Shown: positions 45,733 to 54,148, counted from the first letter of the stretch. The stretch is 54,447 nt of DNA from an uncultured Prevotellaceae bacterium (GCA_946184125.1 CAMHEL010000008.1:1-54447), one strand, 5' to 3'. Numbers and translations: made by a program. Notes: a model not told the origin generated them from the letters alone.

Positions 45733-46626
45733 TCATCCTATCTTCTTCCCGCCTCTTGCGATGATATCCTCCACTTGCTGGTAAGAGCCGTCGAACGGAC
45801 CGTTGTGCTCCAGCTTCATGGTGCACATGGCAGCGGCAAAACGCCCACAGTCGCCATAATCCATCCCCATTGCACGGCAATAGAGATAGCCTGTGGCGTA
45901 GGTGTCGCCACACCCCGTGGCATCAACAAGGCGTGACGGGGGGAATGCCGGTATCTCGTAGAAACGCCTTCCGGCATAGATGAGCGAGCCGTAGCTTCCA
46001 AGTGTGAGCAACACCTCCTTGACACCCCATGAAGCGATGCGCAACGCCACCTCACGCGGATTTTTCAGCCCGGTCACCGTCACCATTTCCTGCTCATTAA
46101 GTTTGAGGATGTCGACATAAGGCAGCACCTCCTCTTTGTCGGACCAGTCGACGGGATAGACACGGTCGCCCCTCACCTCACGGAGAAATCCCTGCACGTC
46201 GACCGACAATATGCCTTTCTGAGACACTTTCCTGATGAAGTCAACGGAGAAATCATCGCTGAGCAAAGTGCCTAAATGGATAAAACGTGCCTTGATCTCA
46301 TCGGCCTGCTCGGGAGTGAAAGGGTCTGCCTTGGCCAGGACACGCTGTGTGCGCTTGTTGTAATCACTGCCGTAGCTGTTTTCAAAGAACACGGTCTGAC
46401 GGCTTGGGAAGAACGTGACATCCACATCAAGAGCTCTTAACTCATCCACGGCATAGCTGTCTTTCTCTGCCATGGAAGTGACGAGATTGAATCCGACCTC
46501 CCTCGGCAAATGACGCATGGCATGTGCGAAATAATAAGCCGTTCCTCCGTTGGTGGAGAACCGATTCTCAGGTGTGATGATAAGGTCTTTGGTGATATGA
46601 CCTATGCAACAGACATCTGTGTCCAT
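45733..46626 (-). CDS. PfkB-family carbohydrate kinase
   Basis: The 297-residue kinase of the ribokinase superfamily has an N-terminal CIGHITKDLI, a sugar-binding STNGGTAYYFAHAM region and the C-terminal DATGCGDTYATGYLY (GAGD variant GCGD, with the catalytic aspartate). The likely reaction is ATP-dependent phosphorylation of a sugar or nucleoside; the substrate cannot be told. The promoter -7 TAATTTTGC lies at 46665-46673. It is divergent from the Fur gene and upstream of the LolA-like gene. Confidence 0.88.
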   Translation of the reverse strand: MDTDVCCIGHITKDLIITPENRFSTNGGTAYYFAHAMRHLPREVGFNLVTSMAEKDSYAVDELRALDVDVTFFPSRQTVFFENSYGSDYNKRTQRVLAKADPFTPEQADEIKARFIHLGTLLSDDFSVDFIRKVSQKGILSVDVQGFLREVRGDRVYPVDWSDKEEVLPYVDILKLNEQEMVTVTGLKNPREVALRIASWGVKEVLLTLGSYGSLIYAGRRFYEIPAFPPSRLVDATGCGDTYATGYLYCRAMGMDYGDCGRFAAAMCTMKLEHNGPFDGSYQQVEDIIARGGKKIG

Positions 46627-46664
46627 GAAAAACTATTATAGAATGATACTTTACAAGAATTGGC

Positions 46665-46673
46665 GCAAAATTA
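46665..46673 (-). promoter_or_regulatory. PfkB gene -7 promoter element
   Basis: The minus strand reads TAATTTTGC, a perfect TAnnTTTGC, 38 bp upstream of the ATG. Confidence 0.55.
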
Positions 46674-46778
46674 CGAAAAATCATTGTGAAAGGGACATCA
46701 AATCATCATTTTTGTGATGTATTGCCATGTTTTTGGAAACAAAGCCACTCAAAATCCACAAAATAGAGAAAAAAGCCG

Positions 46779-46787
46779 TACCTTCGC
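46779..46787 (+). promoter_or_regulatory. Fur-family gene -7 promoter element
   Basis: TACCTTCGC differs from TAnnTTTGC at one position and ends 9 bp before the ATG, so the leader is only a few nucleotides long. Confidence 0.5.
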
Positions 46788-46796
46788 AGAAAAAAG

Positions 46797-47207
46797 ATGG
46801 ATTTGACAGTCTTATTGTCCGAGCATGGTGTCAAGGTCACCTCCAACCGTGTTTTAGTGGCCCGTGCCCTTTCCAGCTGCCATCGCCCGCTGTCGTTAAG
46901 TGAGTTGGAAAGCCTGCTGCTCACAGTCGACAAATCAAGCATTTCCAGGGTGCTGACCCTGTTCCGCGCCCATCATCTGGTGCATGTTATCGACGATGGC
47001 AGTGGCAGCGTGCGCTATGAACTCTGCCTCAGCCACGACCATGACAACGACGACGACGTGCATGCCCATTTCCACTGCGAGCTTTGCGGGCGCACGTTCT
47101 GCCTCGACCATGTGCCCATCCCCTTCCTTTCTCTCCCCGACGGTTATGTGGCTCACTCCGTCAGCTATATGGTAAGTGGTGTCTGTCCTGATTGCAAGAA
47201 GCGATGA
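46797..47207 (+). CDS. Fur-family transcriptional regulator
   Basis: The 136-residue protein has the winged-helix N-terminus of the family (VKVTSNRVLVARALSSCHRPLSLSELESLL ... SSISRVLTLFRAHHLVHVI), a His/Asp-rich linker (CLSHDHDNDDDVHAHFHCELCG) and two CxxC zinc sites (CELC and CPDC). It is a metal-dependent repressor; whether it senses iron, zinc or another metal is not clear. The following overlapping gene (ATGA) encodes a FeoB-associated type Cys-rich membrane protein, which fits iron. Length is normal for a short Fur. Confidence 0.88.
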   Translation: MDLTVLLSEHGVKVTSNRVLVARALSSCHRPLSLSELESLLLTVDKSSISRVLTLFRAHHLVHVIDDGSGSVRYELCLSHDHDNDDDVHAHFHCELCGRTFCLDHVPIPFLSLPDGYVAHSVSYMVSGVCPDCKKR

Positions 47208-47428
47208 CTCAGTGGTTGATAGTTATTGTCGCGGTCGCATTGTCGGTGGCCTATCTGCTCTACCGTCTCTGGAAGGCATTGACAAGTGTGAACGACCCGT
47301 GCCAAGGCTGCGACGGCTGTGCCTTGAGAGATGAGATGCGCTCCCGACGGCGGAGTGCCTTCCTGCAGAATCACAAAAAAAAGCCATGCGAGAAGAAAAA
47401 TAAGCCCAAAAATTTGGTGGTTCTGTGA
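47204..47428 (+). CDS. FeoB-associated Cys-rich small membrane protein
   Basis: The start at 47204 overlaps the Fur stop (ATGA). The 74-residue protein has one N-terminal membrane helix (MTQWLIVIVAVALSVAYLLYRLW) and a CQGCDGCAL motif, as in FeoB-associated Cys-rich membrane proteins. These accompany ferrous-iron transport, but no feoB lies in this window. The C-terminal KKKPCEKKNKPKNLVVL is basic and may be a chance extension, because the -33 element of the tRNA-Cys promoter (47413-47416) lies inside its last codons. Confidence 0.72.
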   Translation: MTQWLIVIVAVALSVAYLLYRLWKALTSVNDPCQGCDGCALRDEMRSRRRSAFLQNHKKKPCEKKNKPKNLVVL

Positions 47429-47445
47429 AAATACTATACCTTTGC
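47413..47445 (+). promoter_or_regulatory. tRNA-Cys promoter, Bacteroidetes type
   Basis: TTTG (47413-47416) and TACCTTTGC (47437-47445) are separated by 20 bp, a near-perfect consensus. It overlaps the 3' end of the upstream small gene. Confidence 0.75.
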
Positions 47446-47461
47446 ATCCGCATAAAGCCAT

Positions 47462-47533
47462 GGTGCGTTGGATGAGTGGCTTAGTCAACGGTCTGCAAAA
47501 CCGTGTACGGCGGTTCGATCCCGCCACGCACCT
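47462..47533 (+). tRNA. tRNA-Cys (GCA)
   Basis: Acceptor strands GGTGCGT and ACGCACC pair, the anticodon stem is ACGGT/ACCGT with loop CTGCAAA (anticodon GCA), the T arm is GGCGGTTCGATCCCGCC, and the discriminator base is T. CCA is not encoded. Confidence 0.97.
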
Positions 47534-47535
47534 CA

Positions 47536-47575
47536 AAGTGGGGGATAAGTCTTTCGACTTATCCCCCACTTTTTT
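47536..47575 (+). terminator. intrinsic terminator after tRNA-Cys
   Basis: A perfect 15-bp stem (AAGTGGGGGATAAGT 47536-47550 and its complement 47557-47571) encloses loop CTTTCG and is followed by TTTT. It is the strongest terminator in the window and can also work as a barrier to the convergent gene at 47665. Confidence 0.9.
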
Positions 47576-47664
47576 GCTTGTCTCTCATCCCAGTGCCAGT
47601 ACCATACTACAAAGACACGATGGCAACACCGGCAAAGAACTGATACAAGAACGATAAAAAGGCA

Positions 47665-50499
47665 TCACTCGTGTGGCCATAGTTTGTCGCGCAACTGCAA
47701 CAGGGCGTTCACTTGCGAGGCATTGAGCAAAGCCAACTGCATGGCAAATTTCTGTTGCCTCAGCCATTCGGCCAAAGCCACTTCTGCTGTGAGCATGGCC
47801 AATGGCTCACGGTGATTGGTCTCTATGAATGAGCGTACCTCGTCGTAAACCTCGAACCATAGGACGATGCTGTCGGAAGGCATTCCTTCATAGTCGAAAT
47901 CCGCTTCCTTCTCTGGCTCCTCCACTGTGGCAGGCGTTTCTGTCTTGTCTGGTGCTTCTACATCGACAGGTGTTTCAACATTGACTGGTGCTTCTACATT
48001 GTCGGAAGTTTCTGCAGCGACAGGAGCTTCGGCAGTGACAGGAGCTTCTTCAGCGACAGGTATTTCAGCTGTGAGAGGTGCTTCGGCATTGTCGGAAGTT
48101 TCTTCAGTGACAGGTGCTTCAGCTGTGACAGGTGCTTCAGCATTGTCGAATGCCTCTGCTTTTTCGGATACTGTAGTCACCACTTCCTCCGATACTTCAG
48201 GAATAGGTTCTTCCTCTGCCGTTTCTTCCTTGTCGCCGTCTTCGGTAACTGATTCTTTCTCGTCCTCCTCTGCAAAGAGGCTCTCCAAAACATTGGTCAC
48301 CACATCGTTCTTGGCAGTATCATCTGAAGCAGCGGAAGTGGCGGCACTCTCCGTACTGCCAGACACATCATCAGGATGATCAGAAGCGCTGAATGGTGTG
48401 GCGGGTGATTGCTCTTTTTGCTCCTCTTGCTCTGTTTCCTGCAGCGCTTGCTCTTGTTCTTGCTGCTCTTCTTGGAAAACGGCAGGTGGCACATCCTCCG
48501 GGAAGAGCATAGAATTGAATTTGTCGACGAGCTTTCTGAAAGCCACTTTCTTTTTCTCGCTCCAATGGCAATCACTTTCCAATTCCTTCAGCTTTCTCTG
48601 ATACCAGCTTCGCAGTCTTCTTGCCTCTTCATCGCCTTTCATGTCGGGCACACGATGATGCGTATCGAGATAGAAGTCGAGCGCATCCATCTCCTGCTCA
48701 AACGAACGTTTGTCGGGTGTGATGACCTCTGGTGGATAATCCACTCCCACGAGTCCATAATACCCCAGTCCGAACAAGCGGAAACGTTTTTTCCCGAGTG
48801 AGACGACCGAAGCGAGGTCGTTTTTCGTGAATGAGCTGTTGTAGGAGTATTTTGAGAGAATGGCCACTATCTCCTCCCCCCTCATTGGCCTTCCGGCCTC
48901 GCTGAGGACCTTGTAAACAATATCTGAATTGTTTCCGAAATAGGGAAGCTCCCATGTACTGAGTCCATAACTTCCTTTCTTCCCATTTCCCTGGAACCGT
49001 GGGTCTTTGTTGAGTGCGAGTGAAACGGAAGCCCTGACATACCTTCTTCCCTCTCCTGAGTTGATGCACTCAGCGAGCTCATCGAGCTGCATGGGCTCTT
49101 TCCGCTTATCGAGAATGTCATAAAGCCGGTCGGTAAGCGATTTGTCGCGCACTTTAGGGATGAGGATGCGGCCTTGTTCATCGACGTCCAGTTTCAGTTC
49201 GTCGACGACGATGCGTTTCATCACCAGAGCCGTCATTTTCATTGTCTGCTCATCGGCCACATCAGTTCCGATGATGCCGGGCAGGACAGTCTCCAAGTCC
49301 AGGGCATAGTAGTCGGTACTCGTTCTCACGATATTATCGCGTATGTGATAGAAGAGTTTGAGAATATCGACTTGCTGAGCCAAGGAGTTATCGATAAGAT
49401 AGGCATGCGACCATCTGTTGTCCAATGCCGAGCCGAGGCTTCTTGGATACCCGCCGATGCATGTGTATCTGTTGCTCAACATTTTTCCAAGGATGCAGAT
49501 GATGGCTTGGTTCTTGAGAATGAGCCCTTCATCCTCTGCAAGGATGGTCAGCCTCTTGTCATCGGCATCGATGAATGGGCTTTCGAGCATGTCGTATAGG
49601 TATTTCAAGCTGGCTTTGTCGCCCATCATCTCGCTGACGAATGTTCCGAGCACCTGACATGAGGCATCAGGCACGAAAAGCGCGTCATAAAGGGTGTTGG
49701 AATAGTTGGTCACCGAGGGTTGCGATTGGTTCTTGTCCTCTTTGTCGCCATCGGACGATGCCTCTTCCAGAATGTCATATCGCTGCAGGAAAGTGCTGAA
49801 CATGGACTTCTCCCTGTTGCTGATGATGGCTTTCTGAATGATATACATCACCGGCAGCCGTTTGTTCTTCTGGAAATAGTCCATGGTGAAGGTGTCGTCG
49901 ATGAGCAAGTCACCAGCTTGGAAGGTGGCAATCCTATAATCCAAAGACACCCCTTTGTTTCTGATGGTGTCGATTTCCCTGTTGATGGCCTCCTTCACCA
50001 TATCGACCTGATGGATGGACGATTCCCCCACATTCAGCATCATGATTCTCTCCTCGTCCTCGAGCAGGAAGTCTCTGACAAAAGCCGAGACGGAAACGCC
50101 CATGAGCGCATGGGCCATACGCTTGGCTGGCCGCTCCTGCGAGCGCACCATTTTTGCCAGTTGTTTCCGATAGACCATGTCGAGCAGTGTCAGTTCGTCC
50201 TCAGAAAGCGATTCGAGCAACTGCTCGCCCTTCGACAGCACGGGCTCTGGCTCAGGAAACAACATCGTTGTCATCTCGGGTACGCCCTCACTGGAATCCA
50301 TCTGCTTGAGCAGAGTCGCTATTTCTTTCGTGCCGGAGGTACCATTACGGAAGAGCCTTGGCAATCCCGTCTCGTAGCGCTTGAGGTCGAACATGGTGAG
50401 CAATCTCGCTCTCACCAGCACATTGTATGTCTTTCTCGAAATCTTTCCGCTTAAAAACAAATCGTCCACGGAAATGGCCTTCATCTGCTGTTCTGTCAT
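47665..50499 (-). CDS. 944-residue cytoplasmic protein: alpha-CTD-like HhH, winged helices, helicase-associated-like modules
   Basis: I do not recognise a named family. No signal peptide or membrane helix is present. Residues about 6-70 (SVDDLFLSGKISRKTYNVLV ... DLKRYETGLPRLFRNGTSGTKEI) look like the RNA polymerase alpha C-terminal helix-hairpin-helix domain. Residues 100-440 are helical and novel to me. Two winged-helix units of HARE-HTH appearance follow, about 450-520 (RLYDILDKRKEPMQLDELAE ... GSYGLSTW) and 526-595 (IVYKVLSEAGRPMRGEEIVA ... LFGLGYYGLVG). About 595-670 (MDALDFYLDTHHRVPDM ... LRSWYQRKLKEL) and the C-terminal 70 residues (FIETNHREPLAM ... LAEWLRQQKFAM) resemble helicase-associated modules. 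Between them lies an acidic, repetitive linker (EAPVTAEAPV-like). A nucleic-acid or transcription role is inferred. Confidence 0.6.
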   Translation of the reverse strand: MTEQQMKAISVDDLFLSGKISRKTYNVLVRARLLTMFDLKRYETGLPRLFRNGTSGTKEIATLLKQMDSSEGVPEMTTMLFPEPEPVLSKGEQLLESLSEDELTLLDMVYRKQLAKMVRSQERPAKRMAHALMGVSVSAFVRDFLLEDEERIMMLNVGESSIHQVDMVKEAINREIDTIRNKGVSLDYRIATFQAGDLLIDDTFTMDYFQKNKRLPVMYIIQKAIISNREKSMFSTFLQRYDILEEASSDGDKEDKNQSQPSVTNYSNTLYDALFVPDASCQVLGTFVSEMMGDKASLKYLYDMLESPFIDADDKRLTILAEDEGLILKNQAIICILGKMLSNRYTCIGGYPRSLGSALDNRWSHAYLIDNSLAQQVDILKLFYHIRDNIVRTSTDYYALDLETVLPGIIGTDVADEQTMKMTALVMKRIVVDELKLDVDEQGRILIPKVRDKSLTDRLYDILDKRKEPMQLDELAECINSGEGRRYVRASVSLALNKDPRFQGNGKKGSYGLSTWELPYFGNNSDIVYKVLSEAGRPMRGEEIVAILSKYSYNSSFTKNDLASVVSLGKKRFRLFGLGYYGLVGVDYPPEVITPDKRSFEQEMDALDFYLDTHHRVPDMKGDEEARRLRSWYQRKLKELESDCHWSEKKKVAFRKLVDKFNSMLFPEDVPPAVFQEEQQEQEQALQETEQEEQKEQSPATPFSASDHPDDVSGSTESAATSAASDDTAKNDVVTNVLESLFAEEDEKESVTEDGDKEETAEEEPIPEVSEEVVTTVSEKAEAFDNAEAPVTAEAPVTEETSDNAEAPLTAEIPVAEEAPVTAEAPVAAETSDNVEAPVNVETPVDVEAPDKTETPATVEEPEKEADFDYEGMPSDSIVLWFEVYDEVRSFIETNHREPLAMLTAEVALAEWLRQQKFAMQLALLNASQVNALLQLRDKLWPHE
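47930..48150 (-). repeat. degenerate in-frame repeat in the acidic linker
   Basis: Units of about 5-7 residues rich in Glu, Ala, Pro, Val and Thr (such as EAPVTA, ETSDNA, EAPVNV) recur about twelve times. At DNA level the core GGTGCTTC(T/A)... and its variants repeat every 15-30 bp. Likely an extended, unstructured linker. Confidence 0.7.
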
Positions 50500-50571
50500 T
50501 TTTTTCTGCGACGTTTTTCGTTAAGTTTGCCGTTGGGGCCGGACTCGTTCCCCGCCGCCACGGCTACAGCC

Positions 50572-50604
50572 GCAAAGATAACAAAAATTTTCCACGGGAA
50601 CAAG
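50572..50604 (-). promoter_or_regulatory. promoter of the 944-residue protein gene
   Basis: On the minus strand CTTG (50601-50604) and TATCTTTGC (50572-50580) are 20 bp apart; the -7 matches perfectly and the -33 in three of four bases. The leader is about 70 nt and contains a small GGCT/AGCC hairpin. Confidence 0.6.
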
Positions 50605-50709
50605 CGAATCAGTCCAAAAATCGCAAGGGGAAAAGTGATTTTTATTTAGGATAGGTTCTCAATACAAATCGATGGTATATAACGGTTGGCCGGGATGCAG
50701 TTGTATGAC

Positions 50710-51753
50710 TTACCAATAAACGACAATCGTTTTCAGCCAATCGGCAAGAATACCGGCATACTGTCTCTGCGAATCGGCTATAAGCACCACCACCTGTCCT
50801 CCATCATCGAGTGTGGGCCCGAGGCACATCCCCTCATAATTGGCGATGGAGAAATCGAGCAGCCCGATGCCCGTCGTCCATTCTGCAAGAAGTTTCTTTT
50901 CCAATGGCTTCACTTCCTTGATGGAAGCACTTTGGGCCAAGGCATACTGAGGTTCGGGGCTGACCAAGAAGATTTTACATACCACCGTGGCACCGATTTT
51001 CGATTCAGGGACGGCAAACTCTCTCTCCAACACAAGCAGTCGTCCATCATCAAGTGCTGTCAGCGCACTGACGCCTATGGCATAGCGTTGCGGGGCGAAC
51101 TCCACCTCGGGGGCATCCATCTCATAGCACCATGTACCTTCTGGCATGAGGTTGTCGCCAAACGCCATCAGGCGGAGTCGGTTTTGCACCCGATTTTGGG
51201 CGGTTGCCCTGTCGCCGTCGCCAGCCAGCGTGCTCTCGCTCGTCGTCCAGAAGCGGTGGGTGACGGCATTATAGGTAAGGGCTTCAAAACCATAGGCAGA
51301 GGATGCGCCTCGCAACACATCCGGCAGCTGAAGTCTCCTGCCTGTGGCCTTTCCATCAGGGGTGAGCTCACGCACCTGGTTGTCGCGCTCCCCACTGACC
51401 CAGAATGAGCCAGAGTGCGACGACCATGCGATGCCCTCGTTATCATGCCCTTTGTCTTCATTGCCCCTGAAGCCGGCCACTCCTGCCGAGGTGATAGCTC
51501 CTTTCCCATCGAGTGCGATGCGGAAGACGAAAAAGCCATCTTTCTCGTGGCAGTCCGACACCACGGCATACTTGTCGCCACCCATCCAGGTGATGCCACT
51601 ATAGCCCCCGGCAATGATACTATCGGGGAAAGACACCTGTTCGTGCTCCACTACGCGTTGTGCCAGCAGAGGAGTGCCCCCCACAAGCGCCACAGCAAGG
51701 GCAAAAGCCCTCAAGAGAAAGCTCCGTGTGAAAATGTGTATGATGTTAGGCAT
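50710..51753 (-). CDS. exported esterase-like/phytase-like beta-propeller protein
   Basis: The start is placed at 51753 (MPNIIHIFTRSFLLRAFALAVALVGG), which overlaps the end of the gldE-type gene by 8 bp; the longer open frame upstream is a shadow of that gene. The 347-residue protein has a signal peptide ending PLLAQ and strand-rich repeats with the pattern GYSGITWMGGDKYAVVSDCHEKDGF, DNEGIAWSSHSGSFWVSGERDN, YGFEALTYNAVTHRFWTTSES and NYEGMCLGP, typical of the 'esterase-like activity of phytase' family. Enzyme activity is not certain. It is the last gene of the ssb-gldE operon. Confidence 0.78.
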   Translation of the reverse strand: MPNIIHIFTRSFLLRAFALAVALVGGTPLLAQRVVEHEQVSFPDSIIAGGYSGITWMGGDKYAVVSDCHEKDGFFVFRIALDGKGAITSAGVAGFRGNEDKGHDNEGIAWSSHSGSFWVSGERDNQVRELTPDGKATGRRLQLPDVLRGASSAYGFEALTYNAVTHRFWTTSESTLAGDGDRATAQNRVQNRLRLMAFGDNLMPEGTWCYEMDAPEVEFAPQRYAIGVSALTALDDGRLLVLEREFAVPESKIGATVVCKIFLVSPEPQYALAQSASIKEVKPLEKKLLAEWTTGIGLLDFSIANYEGMCLGPTLDDGGQVVVLIADSQRQYAGILADWLKTIVVYW

Positions 51754-53068
51754 CCGCTTCGTGGATGATGACTTTGACTTTGGCGATGCGCCTCTCCTCA
51801 ATGGCGAGGATTTCGAATGTGTATTTTCCGAAAACGATACGCTCGCCCACCTTGGGGAAATCGCCTTTGAGCTCAAGCAGCAGACCGGCAAGCGAATCGG
51901 CATCGCCCTCGACCTCGGAGAAATCGTCGTCGATAGCGAGGATCCGGAAGAAGTCTGAAAGCAGCGTCTTTCCTTCAAAGATAAAGGTGTTGTGATTGAC
52001 TCGGGTGTAGGTCTTCTCCTCCTCGTCAAACTCATCATGTATCTCTCCTACGATTTCCTCGAGAATATCCTCGAGGGTGACAAGCCCGCTTGTTCCTCCA
52101 AACTCATCGACGACAATGGCAATATGCACCTTGTCGGTCTGGAACTCCCTGAGCAAGTCATCGATTTTCTTGGTCTCAGGCACGAAATAAGGAGGCCGGA
52201 TGAGGCTCTGCCATCTGAAAGAGGCTGTCTTGCCAAGATGTGGGAGCAAGTCCTTGACATACAGCACACCACGTATGTTGTCTACATTTCCCTGGTAAAT
52301 GGGGATGCGGCTGTAGTTGTTCTCAACGATGCATGAAATGACCTCGTTGAAGTCGGCTTGCATGCTGAGGTCCACGAAGTCCTGCCTTGGCGTCATGATT
52401 TCCTTCGCCGTCTCGTCACCAAACCTTATAATGCCTTCGAGCATGCTCTGCTCCACCTTGATTTGCTCCTTGTCGGTGAGTTCGAGTGCCTGCTCGAGAT
52501 CGTCGACGCTGAGCACGCGCGACTCTTTCCTGACGATTTTCTCCGCCAGCGTGCCACTGCTCATGAGCACGTTCTCAATAGGCCAGAACAGCTTTCTAAG
52601 CACCATAAGGGCCTGTGCCGAGAAGCGGCAGTAGCGCAACGACGACTGGCGTGCATATACCTTAGGCATGATTTCTCCGAAAAGGAGGAGCATGAAGGTG
52701 AGGATGACCGTGACACAGAGGAACTGCAGCCAGATGGCCTTGCCAAAATCGATAAGATTGGCAAAGACATAGTTGAGCAGCATGATGATGGTCACATTGA
52801 CCAGGTTGTTGGTGATGAGGATAGTGGCAAGAGTGCGCTCGCTGTCATTCCTGAGCGCCTCGATGTTGCGGTCGGAGGAATTATGCTCAGGGTCGAGCGC
52901 GTTGAGGTCATTGGGCGAGAGGCTGAAGAATGCTATCTCGGATGCGCTGGCAAAACCAGAGACGAAGAGCAGCACGAAGGCGAGTGCCGCAGCCACACAA
53001 ACACCCAAAGTGGGATGCATCACATGCACCTCACCCAAAGTTTGTAAAAAGGAATCTATGTTGTTCAC
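51746..53068 (-). CDS. gldE: CNNM/CorC-type membrane protein, GldE-like
   Basis: The 440-residue protein has a DUF21 membrane domain (about 15-150, with FVSGFASASEIAFFSLSPNDL), two CBS domains (about 215-335; IMTPRQDFVDL, YSRIPIYQGNVDNIRGVLYVKDLL and VDEFGGTSGLVTLEDILEEIVGEI) and a C-terminal CorC/HlyC domain (about 350-440; VEGDADSLAGLLLELKGDFPKVG). The order after ssb is the one seen for gldE in Bacteroidetes, so I call it GldE-like. In non-gliding Bacteroidales the role is likely ion export or envelope function. The gene follows ssb by 28 bp. Confidence 0.87.
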   Translation of the reverse strand: MNNIDSFLQTLGEVHVMHPTLGVCVAAALAFVLLFVSGFASASEIAFFSLSPNDLNALDPEHNSSDRNIEALRNDSERTLATILITNNLVNVTIIMLLNYVFANLIDFGKAIWLQFLCVTVILTFMLLLFGEIMPKVYARQSSLRYCRFSAQALMVLRKLFWPIENVLMSSGTLAEKIVRKESRVLSVDDLEQALELTDKEQIKVEQSMLEGIIRFGDETAKEIMTPRQDFVDLSMQADFNEVISCIVENNYSRIPIYQGNVDNIRGVLYVKDLLPHLGKTASFRWQSLIRPPYFVPETKKIDDLLREFQTDKVHIAIVVDEFGGTSGLVTLEDILEEIVGEIHDEFDEEEKTYTRVNHNTFIFEGKTLLSDFFRILAIDDDFSEVEGDADSLAGLLLELKGDFPKVGERIVFGKYTFEILAIEERRIAKVKVIIHEADA

Positions 53069-53096
53069 GGCAACTCAGCAAGCAGGCTTTGAAGTG

Positions 53097-53450
53097 TTAT
53101 TCGCCATTCGACTGCTGGGAAGGTTTCGGAGAGAGCATCTCCATATTCTCAGCGGCGATTTCAGTGACATACCTTCTTGCGCCATTCTTGTCGTCATAAG
53201 AACGGTATCTCAGTCTACCCTCAATATAGAGCTTGTCACCTTTATGAATATACTTTTCGGCTATTTTTGCGAGTCCCCTCCAAAGCACGATATTGTGCCA
53301 GTCGGTGCGGTCGGGCACCTGAGTGCCATTAGGCAGCGTATAGCCTTTCTCGGTGGTAGCAAGAGGGAAGGTTGCCATCGCCTGGTCGGTTTCATAGTAG
53401 GTGATGACGGGGTCCTTGCCCACATTGCCTATAAGCATGACTTTGTTCAT
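53097..53450 (-). CDS. ssb: single-stranded DNA-binding protein
   Basis: The start at 53450 (MNKVMLIGNVGKDP) is the conserved SSB N-terminus; the longer open frame upstream is a shadow. The 117-residue protein has one OB-fold with TDWHNIVLWRGLAKIAEKYIHKGDKLYIEGRLRYRSYDD. The C-terminal tail is short (SPKPSQQSNGE) and lacks the usual acidic DDDIPF-type tip, so it may be a specialised or second SSB with fewer protein partners. It lies 16 bp after the uncharacterised gene upstream. Confidence 0.94.
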   Translation of the reverse strand: MNKVMLIGNVGKDPVITYYETDQAMATFPLATTEKGYTLPNGTQVPDRTDWHNIVLWRGLAKIAEKYIHKGDKLYIEGRLRYRSYDDKNGARRYVTEIAAENMEMLSPKPSQQSNGE

Positions 53451-53466
53451 AATGTCCTCCTGTCCA

Positions 53467-54024
53467 TCATTTCCACATACCGAGATACTTGAACCGGAAG
53501 CTCTTCCCTTTTGCCGACGGGAACTGGCTTCTGCTATCAACTCTGTCCCTGAGGTGGTCAACGATGCGGTTGTAGCAGTCGATACCCGAGAGCGCTTTGC
53601 AGCGCGCGACGAAATGGGTGTCGCGGTATTCGTGCTTTCCCGTCGATGGAACGAGGATGACACGCTTGAAGTCGAGTACGCCCTCATACCAACCATGCTT
53701 CTCCTCATTGAGCCTTGAAACAGCCGTGGTGGTGGTCTCACGCCGGTCTTGCTGGCTGTTGCCCTGACTGTTATTGCTTCTCAGCGCCTTTTTCTGTTTG
53801 AAGTCGAGCATGGTGGCAGCCTCGGTCTTGATCATGATGAAATAAACCCGTGGCCTGACCTTATATCGTTTAGGAAAAAACACATCGCTGGAGGCATAAT
53901 CCCTCACATCGGCCTCTATCTGAGGATTCATACCGATTTCGGGAATTGCACAAAGGAAATCAATAGCTTCGTCGGCACTGTAAACCAGCGCTTCCTTATC
54001 AAAATATCGGATGTATAAGTTCAT
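53467..54024 (-). CDS. uncharacterised protein upstream of ssb
   Basis: The 185-residue protein is cytoplasmic, with no signal peptide or membrane helix. It begins MNLYIRYFDKEALVYSADEAIDFLCAIPEIG and has a Gln/Ser/Asn-rich basic linker (about 75-105; SNNSQGNSQQDRRETTTT) and a C-terminal part with HFVARCKALSGIDCYNRIVDHLRD. I recognise no domain. Its place just before ssb suggests a link to DNA replication or repair, but this is context only. It begins 34 bp after tRNA-Gly, so the tRNA and the ssb operon may share transcription. Confidence 0.7.
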   Translation of the reverse strand: MNLYIRYFDKEALVYSADEAIDFLCAIPEIGMNPQIEADVRDYASSDVFFPKRYKVRPRVYFIMIKTEAATMLDFKQKKALRSNNSQGNSQQDRRETTTTAVSRLNEEKHGWYEGVLDFKRVILVPSTGKHEYRDTHFVARCKALSGIDCYNRIVDHLRDRVDSRSQFPSAKGKSFRFKYLGMWK

Positions 54025-54058
54025 TGATTTTGGTTTTTTATCCTAAATAAAAAATCTG

Positions 54059-54131
<73 letters not shown>

Positions 54132-54148
54132 AACAAAAGAAACTATGG

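Noticed and set aside
50686..51408. 240-codon plus-strand open frame opposite the esterase-like gene
   Set aside because: The minus-strand frame has a signal peptide and family repeats; the plus frame shows none and is a shadow.
53451..53741. N-terminal extension of ssb to an upstream ATG
   Set aside because: The extension overlaps the upstream gene out of frame, is Ser/Arg-rich, and precedes the conserved SSB start.
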